Below, one piece after another: positions 53,812-58,481 of a DNA stretch of 58,481 bases (position 1 is the stretch's first letter; each line of letters opens with the position of its first letter). Source of the DNA: Emticicia agri (GTDB lineage Bacteria > Bacteroidota > Bacteroidia > Cytophagales > Spirosomataceae); assembly GCA_945860265.1 (NCBI GenBank), contig CAMAQF010000014.1, positions 1 to 58,481 of the forward strand. The letters run 5' to 3'. The position numbers were made by a program, and so were the translations under genes. The notes beneath the pieces were generated by a model. That model had not been told where the DNA came from, did not search any database, and saw only the letters and a list, made by a program, of their open reading frames with translations.

Positions 53812-54284
53812 CAAACTAATTCTTTTTCAAAATAAACAATATCGGGTTCGGGGTTGAAATTATACGCTTGCGTTTCTATAAAACCAAAAGAAGCATAAAG
53901 ATGATTAGCTGATTCTAACCGCCTTAAAGTATCCAATTTTATGGTTGAATAACCTTTATTTTTTGCTTCTTCCATCAATTTATTAGCCAACATTCTTCCA
54001 AGTCCCAAACCTTGAAACTCAGATTTTACAAACAAACGCTTCATTTCGCAAACTCCAACTTCAAGTTTCCAAAGTGCAATACAACCAGCTGCTTGACCGC
54101 CTACTTTGGCCAAGAAAATCGATCCTTCTGGTTCAGCATATTTAGCTGGTAATTTCGCCAATTCGTTTTCAAAGTCTTGAAAATCAAGATTTACCTGCAA
54201 AAACTCAACATATTCTCGGAAAAGTTGTTTGACATCTTCCAAATCTTGTTCATTACTTATTTTTTCTATTTCAATCTTTTTCAT
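53811..54284 (-). CDS. GNAT-family N-acetyltransferase
   Basis: A 157-residue GCN5-related acetyltransferase. The acetyl-CoA loop is FQGLGLGRMLANKL (Q-x-x-G-x-G), preceded by CEMKRLFVKSE and followed by IKLDTLRRLESANHLYASFGFIETQAYNF. The substrate is unknown. It overlaps tsaC by one base and starts 3 nt after the truA stop, so it is transcribed with two tRNA-modifying genes; whether it also acts on translation components is a guess. Confidence 0.9.
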   Translation of the reverse strand: MKKIEIEKISNEQDLEDVKQLFREYVEFLQVNLDFQDFENELAKLPAKYAEPEGSIFLAKVGGQAAGCIALWKLEVGVCEMKRLFVKSEFQGLGLGRMLANKLMEEAKNKGYSTIKLDTLRRLESANHLYASFGFIETQAYNFNPEPDIVYFEKELV

Positions 54285-54287
54285 TCC

Positions 54288-55022
54288 TTAAAATTTATAC
54301 CCAACCTCAACCAATGTCAAGCCTTCGGGAGGAACTGCCCTACCCGCAAAATTTCTATTTTTGGAAACTATTATTTGTTCAAAATCGGCTAAACTCAATC
54401 TTCCAGCACCAATTTCAATCATCGTTCCGACAATTGCTCTGACCATTCCTCTCAAAAATCTATCAGCTTTTATATGAAACAACAAAGTTTGATCTTGTTG
54501 TTCCCAAAATGCAAACTCAATCTTACAATTAAAAGTTTGAACATCGGTTTTTACCTTACTAAAGCATTGAAAATCAATATATTGTTTCATTAACTCTCCT
54601 GCTTTGTTCATTAAATCAATATTTAGCTTAGATTTAAAAAAATACGAAGTATCGTAATCAAACGGCGTTTTTTCCTGCTGAATTCTGTAAATATATCTTC
54701 GATGTATAGCATCAAATCTAGAATGAAACTCATCTGAAACTCTTTTTATTTGATGAATAGCAATATCTTTCGACAAAATTCCATTTAGACTATTCACAAT
54801 CCTATCGGGATTTTCAATAACTTTATCAAGGTCAAAATGAGCAAATTGTTGGGCAGCGTGTACGCCAGTATCGGTTCTGCTGCTACCTGTAATATTAATC
54901 TTTTCTTGGAGAATCAATGACAATCCTTTTTCGATACATTCTTGTACCGTAATTGCGTTTGGTTGAATCTGCCAACCGTGAAACGAACTCCCTCTGTATG
55001 AACATTCAATTAAATAACGCAT
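54288..55022 (-). CDS. truA: tRNA pseudouridine(38-40) synthase
   Basis: 244 residues, converting U38-U40 in the tRNA anticodon arm to pseudouridine. The catalytic D51 lies in GSSRTDTGVHAAQQFAHFD, with CSYRGSSFHGWQIQPN at the start and FLRGMVRAIVGTMIEIGAG near the C-terminus. It heads a truA-GNAT-tsaC operon. A -7-like box overlaps its ATG region and is probably chance. Confidence 0.96.
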   Translation of the reverse strand: MRYLIECSYRGSSFHGWQIQPNAITVQECIEKGLSLILQEKINITGSSRTDTGVHAAQQFAHFDLDKVIENPDRIVNSLNGILSKDIAIHQIKRVSDEFHSRFDAIHRRYIYRIQQEKTPFDYDTSYFFKSKLNIDLMNKAGELMKQYIDFQCFSKVKTDVQTFNCKIEFAFWEQQDQTLLFHIKADRFLRGMVRAIVGTMIEIGAGRLSLADFEQIIVSKNRNFAGRAVPPEGLTLVEVGYKF

Positions 55023-55323
55023 ATTGCAAATTTACGATTTACGAATGACGATTTAACATTATAAAATGAAAAAATCGAAGGTTTAATTACAAATTTAAAT
55101 TTTAAAATATCAAAAATACACAACTACTTGACTATCAAAAAGATAAATATAAAACACGTTATTTAAATCCATTTTTTCGCGTAAATATTTATTAATTAAT
55201 TGGAAATTTATGAAAGATATTACCCACATCGTGGAACATTTTACCCACAGCGTGGAACATTTAATTGTTTCTTAACATTAAAAGTCTGATATTTGTATTA
55301 GTAATTTTCTCTAACCTCAAGAA
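55023..55323. other. divergent intergenic region truA/parA
   Basis: 301 nt without a gene. It is strongly AT-rich except for the tandem repeat at 55220-55262. No complete TTTG/TAnnTTTG promoter was found for parA; GATATTTG near 55289 is a weak match. Confidence 0.5.
55220..55262. promoter_or_regulatory. two 21-bp-spaced direct repeats upstream of parA
   Basis: TTACCCACATCGTGGAACAT and TTACCCACAGCGTGGAACAT start at 55220 and 55241, a 21-bp period (two helical turns). Each contains a CCAC-n3-GTGG dyad. The first nine bases, TTACCCACA, differ at one position from the DnaA box TTATCCACA. On the minus strand each gives TGTTCCACG, the left half of the parS consensus TGTTNCACGTGAAACA, but the right half does not fit. 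The likely role is an operator or loading site for a DNA-binding protein acting on parAB. Confidence 0.65.
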
Positions 55324-56106
55324 ATGGGAAAAATAATAGCAATTGCCAATCAAAAAGGTGGTGTAGGCAAAACCACAACAACAATTAACCTTGCAGCCAG
55401 TTTGGCTGCACTCGAATTTCGTACGCTCATTATTGATGCAGACCCTCAGGCTAACGCCACTTCTGGATTGGGTTTTAATCCAAAAGAGGTCGAAAACAGT
55501 ATATATGAATGTATGGTGGACGACATTCGTCCACGAGATATTATTATCGAAACCAATTTTCCCAATTTAAATTTGCTTCCATCGCACATCGATTTAGTTG
55601 GTGCTGAAATTGAGATGATTAACCTTCCGAAACGCGAAGAAAAAATGAAAGAGTCGCTCAAGGATGTAAAAGACATGTACGATTTTATCATTATTGATTG
55701 TTCTCCATCGTTAGGTTTAATCGTTATCAATAGTCTTACGGCTGCCGATTCAGTTATTGTACCGGTGCAGTGCGAATACTTTGCATTGGAAGGACTTGGA
55801 AAGTTATTGAATACAATCAAAATTATTCAACAACGCCTAAATCCAGCCTTAACGATTGAAGGAATCTTGCTGACGATGTACGATTTGAGGGTGCGATTAT
55901 CAAACCAAGTTGTACATGAAGTAACGACACACTTTAAAAATATGGTTTTTCAAACCCTAATTCCACGAAATATCCGACTATCAGAATCTCCGAGTTATGG
56001 AGTACCCGCACTTTCACAAGATGCGGATAGTAAAGGTGCAATTAGTTATTTGAACCTGGCACGTGAAATTTTGATCAAAAATGGAAAACTCGGAGTTGAC
56101 AACTAA
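55324..56106 (+). CDS. parA: ParA/Soj chromosome-partitioning ATPase
   Basis: A 260-residue ParA-type ATPase that moves origin regions along the nucleoid together with ParB. The deviant Walker A is NQKGGVGKTTT (signature K11, K16), followed by LIIDADPQANATSGLG and FIIIDCSPSLGLI (Walker B). The short N-terminus without a DNA-binding extension marks the chromosomal Soj type rather than plasmid ParA. It is the first gene of parA-parB-DUF5683-dapB; two tandem repeats lie 62 nt upstream. Confidence 0.96.
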   Translation: MGKIIAIANQKGGVGKTTTTINLAASLAALEFRTLIIDADPQANATSGLGFNPKEVENSIYECMVDDIRPRDIIIETNFPNLNLLPSHIDLVGAEIEMINLPKREEKMKESLKDVKDMYDFIIIDCSPSLGLIVINSLTAADSVIVPVQCEYFALEGLGKLLNTIKIIQQRLNPALTIEGILLTMYDLRVRLSNQVVHEVTTHFKNMVFQTLIPRNIRLSESPSYGVPALSQDADSKGAISYLNLAREILIKNGKLGVDN

Positions 56107-56170
56107 TTATTATCAAACAACAATAAGATGAGTAAAAAGTAACTTTGATTTTTACTTTTCACATAGATAT

Positions 56171-57106
56171 ATGGAGCCTAGGATAGGAAATACAAAAAAA
56201 AGCATGACTGGGCTCGGAAGAGGCCTTGGTGCATTACTGTCGGATTCGGTCTCAGAAAAAGGCTCAGAAAAAAGTTTTGAAACGCCTGTGCCTCGCCGTA
56301 TGGAAGCCATGAGTTCGATGCACGAAATCATGATTGAGTCGGTAGAAACTAATCCATTTCAACCACGTACACACTTCGATCAAGAAGCGTTACAAGAATT
56401 AGCCGAGTCGATAAAAGTTTTAGGAATAATACAGCCCATTACTGTTAAAGAATCAAGTCCTGGGAAATATACGCTTATTTCGGGTGAGAGACGTTTACAA
56501 GCGTCTAAATTGGCAGGATTTAACAAAATCCCAGCCTACATTCGAACTGCCAACGACCAACAAATGCTCGAAATGGCTCTCATCGAAAACATTCAACGTG
56601 AAAACTTGAATGCAATCGAGATTGCCCTAAGTTATCACCGTTTATTAAGTGAATTCCAATTAAAACAAGAAGAATTAGGTGATAGAGTTGGAAAAAACCG
56701 TACAACAGTAAATAATTATTTGAGGCTCTTGAAATTGCCCGATGTGATTCAAGCGGCTGTTAGAGATAGTGAAATTTCGATGGGTCATGCACGTGCATTG
56801 ATTAATATTGATAATCACGAAACGCAGATTAAACTTTTCAATAAGATTGTTCAAGAAAATTGGTCAGTACGAAAGGTTGAAGACGAAGTACGAAGATTAA
56901 CCTTGATAATTCCAGAAGAAGGAAAGTCAACTCGCCTAGTGACGATAAAACAAGAGATTTCTTCTCTACAATTCAGGTTACAAGGTTATTTTGGAACAAA
57001 AGTTTTGGTAAAAGCTGATGATAAACACAAAGGCGAAATTAAGATTCCGTTTACTTCTAAAGAAGAACTTGACAAAATTCTTAATGCAATCAAAGTTAAC
57101 CATTGA
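56171..57106 (+). CDS. parB: ParB/Spo0J chromosome-partitioning protein
   Basis: A 311-residue ParB that binds parS, slides on DNA with CTP and stimulates ParA. Seen: TGLGRGLGALLSD near the start (ParA-stimulating N-terminus), the CTP-binding ETNPFQPRTHFDQEALQELAESI, SGERRLQASKLAGFNKIPAYIR, ENIQRENLNAIEIA, and a helix-turn-helix with KNRTTVNNYLRLLKLPDVIQ. Translation could begin at 56171 or at an internal ATG at 56204, right before TGLGRG. A weak hairpin AGTAAAAA/TTTTTACT (56131-56156) lies in the 64-nt gap after parA. Confidence 0.95.
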   Translation: MEPRIGNTKKSMTGLGRGLGALLSDSVSEKGSEKSFETPVPRRMEAMSSMHEIMIESVETNPFQPRTHFDQEALQELAESIKVLGIIQPITVKESSPGKYTLISGERRLQASKLAGFNKIPAYIRTANDQQMLEMALIENIQRENLNAIEIALSYHRLLSEFQLKQEELGDRVGKNRTTVNNYLRLLKLPDVIQAAVRDSEISMGHARALINIDNHETQIKLFNKIVQENWSVRKVEDEVRRLTLIIPEEGKSTRLVTIKQEISSLQFRLQGYFGTKVLVKADDKHKGEIKIPFTSKEELDKILNAIKVNH

Positions 57107-57128
57107 TTCGTTAAGGAATGTTAAATAC

Positions 57129-57174
57129 TTGATTTTATGATACTTACGCACAATCGTGAACGTTATAAAATCAA
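57129..57174. repeat. 10-bp inverted repeat between parB and DUF5683 gene
   Basis: TTGATTTTAT (57129-57138) and ATAAAATCAA (57165-57174) frame a 26-nt loop that itself holds ACG/CGT. No T-run follows, so an operator, RNA-processing site or weak attenuator are alternatives to termination. Confidence 0.4.
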
Positions 57175-57188
57175 AAATTTAAAACATA

Positions 57189-57809
57189 ATGATAAGGATT
57201 TTAATCGCCTTTTTCTTGATTTCAGGTACTACTTTTGCACAAAAACTTGATACAACCAAAATATTAAGTACAACAAAAGTTTTAGTTGATACAACAAAGA
57301 AATTAAGTTTTCTGAAAAACGTACTCAATACAGATTCTTCCAACAAAAGAAATATACCTCGAACTGTTTTGCTACGTTCTTTAGTTCTTCCAGGTTGGGG
57401 CCAAGCCACCAACAGACAATATTGGGTAATTCCGATTGTTTATGCCGCCGCCGCAGGCGGAGTTTATACCATTTGGTGGAATAATGATAAGTATAAATTT
57501 TATAAAGGTTATTTATCGCAAATTGTTGTTGATAAAAAGACCGAAGTTGATATTCCTGTTAAAGGTGAGTTACGTGGTCCATTTGTGCAGACACAAATCG
57601 AACCAGCGGTTAAGGCCTACCGTCGCCAACGAGACCTTTCTTGGATAGGATTAGCGGTTGGTTGGACTTTACAGGCGATTCAAGCAAATGTTTCTGCCCA
57701 TTTAAAAGGTTTCGACATGACAGAAGATATTTCGATGAAGTTTGAACCCGCATTAGAGTCTTCATCATTCGGAACATCCGCTGGCGTAAAACTTAGATTA
57801 AACTTTTAA
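57189..57809 (+). CDS. DUF5683 membrane protein
   Basis: A 206-residue protein with a signal peptide (MIRILIAFFLISGTTFAQ), then LLRSLVLPGWGQATNRQYWVIPIVYAAAAGGVYTIWW, the DUF5683 hallmark (S-x-x-x-PG-x-GQ followed by hydrophobic helices), and a second hydrophobic segment (SWIGLAVGWTLQAIQANVSAHL). It ends in a short FGTSAGVKLRLNF strand like an outer-membrane anchor. The function is unknown. In Bacteroidota it is regularly between parB and dapB, as here. Confidence 0.9.
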   Translation: MIRILIAFFLISGTTFAQKLDTTKILSTTKVLVDTTKKLSFLKNVLNTDSSNKRNIPRTVLLRSLVLPGWGQATNRQYWVIPIVYAAAAGGVYTIWWNNDKYKFYKGYLSQIVVDKKTEVDIPVKGELRGPFVQTQIEPAVKAYRRQRDLSWIGLAVGWTLQAIQANVSAHLKGFDMTEDISMKFEPALESSSFGTSAGVKLRLNF

Positions 57810-57837
57810 TATTTCAAATAAATTACACGCTGGAAGT

Positions 57838-58481
57838 ATGCGAATTGCACTTTTAGGATATGGAAAAATGGGTAAAGTAATCGAACAAATTGCTTTAGAA
57901 AGAGGTCACGAAATTTCATTAAAAATTGATATCAGTAACCGTACCGAAATCCTTTCACTTAGCCGTGAAAACACCGATGTTGTTATTGAGTTTAGTTCAC
58001 CAGAATCTGCATACGGAAATTTAAAATATTGCATGGAGTTCGGCATTCCGACCGTATGTGGTACAACGGGTTGGCTTAAACATAAACCTGAAATCGAAAA
58101 ACTTTGCATTGAAGGTAAGTCAGCGTTTTTCTACGCCTCTAACTATAGCATCGGCGTAAATCTTTTTTTCGAGCTAAACAAAACTTTGGCTCGTTTGATG
58201 AATCCATACAAAGAATTTAAGGTTTCTAGCAATGAGACTCACCATACGGAGAAAAAAGATGCTCCAAGCGGTACTGCAATTACATTGGCAGAAGGAATAA
58301 TTGATAATCTTTCGGTTAAAAACACTTGGGTAAATAACCAAATTGCGGCAGAAAATGAAGTACCAATTTGGTCCTCAAGAGAAGGAAAAGTTCCAGGAAC
58401 ACATACTATAAAATATATTTCAGACGTTGATCAAATAGAAATCACGCACATTGCAAATAGTCGTCAAGGATTTGCACTTGG
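57838..58481 (+). CDS. dapB: 4-hydroxy-tetrahydrodipicolinate reductase (5' part, runs off the window)
   Basis: Starting at ATG 57838 (28 nt after the DUF5683 gene) the frame is open for 214 codons and leaves the window. It begins MRIALLGYGKMGKVIEQIAL, with the N-terminal NAD(P)-binding loop GYGKMG in place of the usual GxxGRMG, then DVVIEFSSPESA, VCGTTGWL, YASNYSIGVNLFF and the signature ETHHTEKKDAPSGTA. It makes tetrahydrodipicolinate for lysine and diaminopimelate synthesis, so it supplies peptidoglycan. The 3' end is not in view; the family length suggests about 25 residues are missing. Confidence 0.95.
   Translation, partial: MRIALLGYGKMGKVIEQIALERGHEISLKIDISNRTEILSLSRENTDVVIEFSSPESAYGNLKYCMEFGIPTVCGTTGWLKHKPEIEKLCIEGKSAFFYASNYSIGVNLFFELNKTLARLMNPYKEFKVSSNETHHTEKKDAPSGTAITLAEGIIDNLSVKNTWVNNQIAAENEVPIWSSREGKVPGTHTIKYISDVDQIEITHIANSRQGFAL

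Noticed and set aside
55027-55034. TAAATTTG (minus strand) as a promoter of truA
   Set aside because: It lies only about 5 nt before the ATG and lacks a -33 element; probably chance in AT-rich DNA.
55220-55262. CRISPR-like repeat
   Set aside because: Only two copies with no spacer between them and no cas genes; a regulatory repeat explains it better.

Overview
The window is AT-rich bacterial chromosome that reads as a member of the Bacteroidota, most likely Cytophagales (Spirosomataceae/Leadbetterellaceae-like). This is an inference from three things. Two promoters match the Bacteroidota form (TTTG, 20 nt, TAnnTTTG). The gene blocks parA-parB-DUF5683-dapB, rbfA-LolE-type permease and sufS-sufE-DUF59 are typical of the phylum. 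There are many exported proteins with a 3-coathanger-like, carboxypeptidase-regulatory-like or OmpA domain. No rRNA, tRNA, CRISPR array or complete insertion sequence was seen. The content is mostly ordinary chromosome, with several small disturbed spots.

Layout. 1-4.5 kb: an exported galactose mutarotase, then a minus-strand his operon (hisG, a Uma2-family nuclease, hisD) with a canonical promoter that fixes the hisG start. 4.7-10.1 kb: a large exported protein of unknown function with an internal duplication, followed by a PQQ dehydrogenase carrying an inserted cytochrome c domain. 10.2-17.5 kb: a flavin monooxygenase, two amidohydrolase-like genes (1027 and 434 residues) separated by a methyltransferase remnant, and a glyoxalase-fold protein. 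17.9-25.3 kb: a fungal-type prephenate dehydrogenase, two polysaccharide genes (WcaF-like, WecA-like), guaA, and an MBOAT/SGNH acyl-transfer pair. 25.4-38.2 kb: two FtsX/LolE-type permeases, a nucleoside-type MFS transporter, a radical SAM/SPASM protein, an M1 peptidase, a duplicated exported protein, rbfA, a polytopic membrane protein, rpiB, a LOG-family protein and a bacilliredoxin.

38.3-40.8 kb holds a suf operon (sufS, sufE, DUF59). A RelE-type toxin-antitoxin pair sits inside it, and the toxin is interrupted by an in-frame TAA. 41.7-46.0 kb is the most unusual stretch. Three minus-strand genes (a lipase-like exported protein with an in-frame TAG near its end, a lipoprotein and a small membrane protein) and a multi-stem palindromic element lie between two identical 31-nt terminator hairpins. 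This looks like a 4.2-kb insertion beside clpC. 46-55 kb: clpC, a WbqC-family gene, a 1097-residue OmpA protein with about ten repeats, and a tsaC-GNAT-truA operon. 55.2-58.5 kb: parA, parB, DUF5683 and the start of dapB, with two 21-bp-spaced direct repeats in front of parA.

Several starts were moved downstream of non-ATG codons where promoter position, signal peptide or family length supports it: hisG, guaA, MFS, M1 peptidase, tyrA, amidohydrolase 2, tsaC and the methyltransferase. sufS was moved from an upstream ATG to the family start. The intergenic regions also carry a recurrent class of short degenerate direct/inverted repeats.
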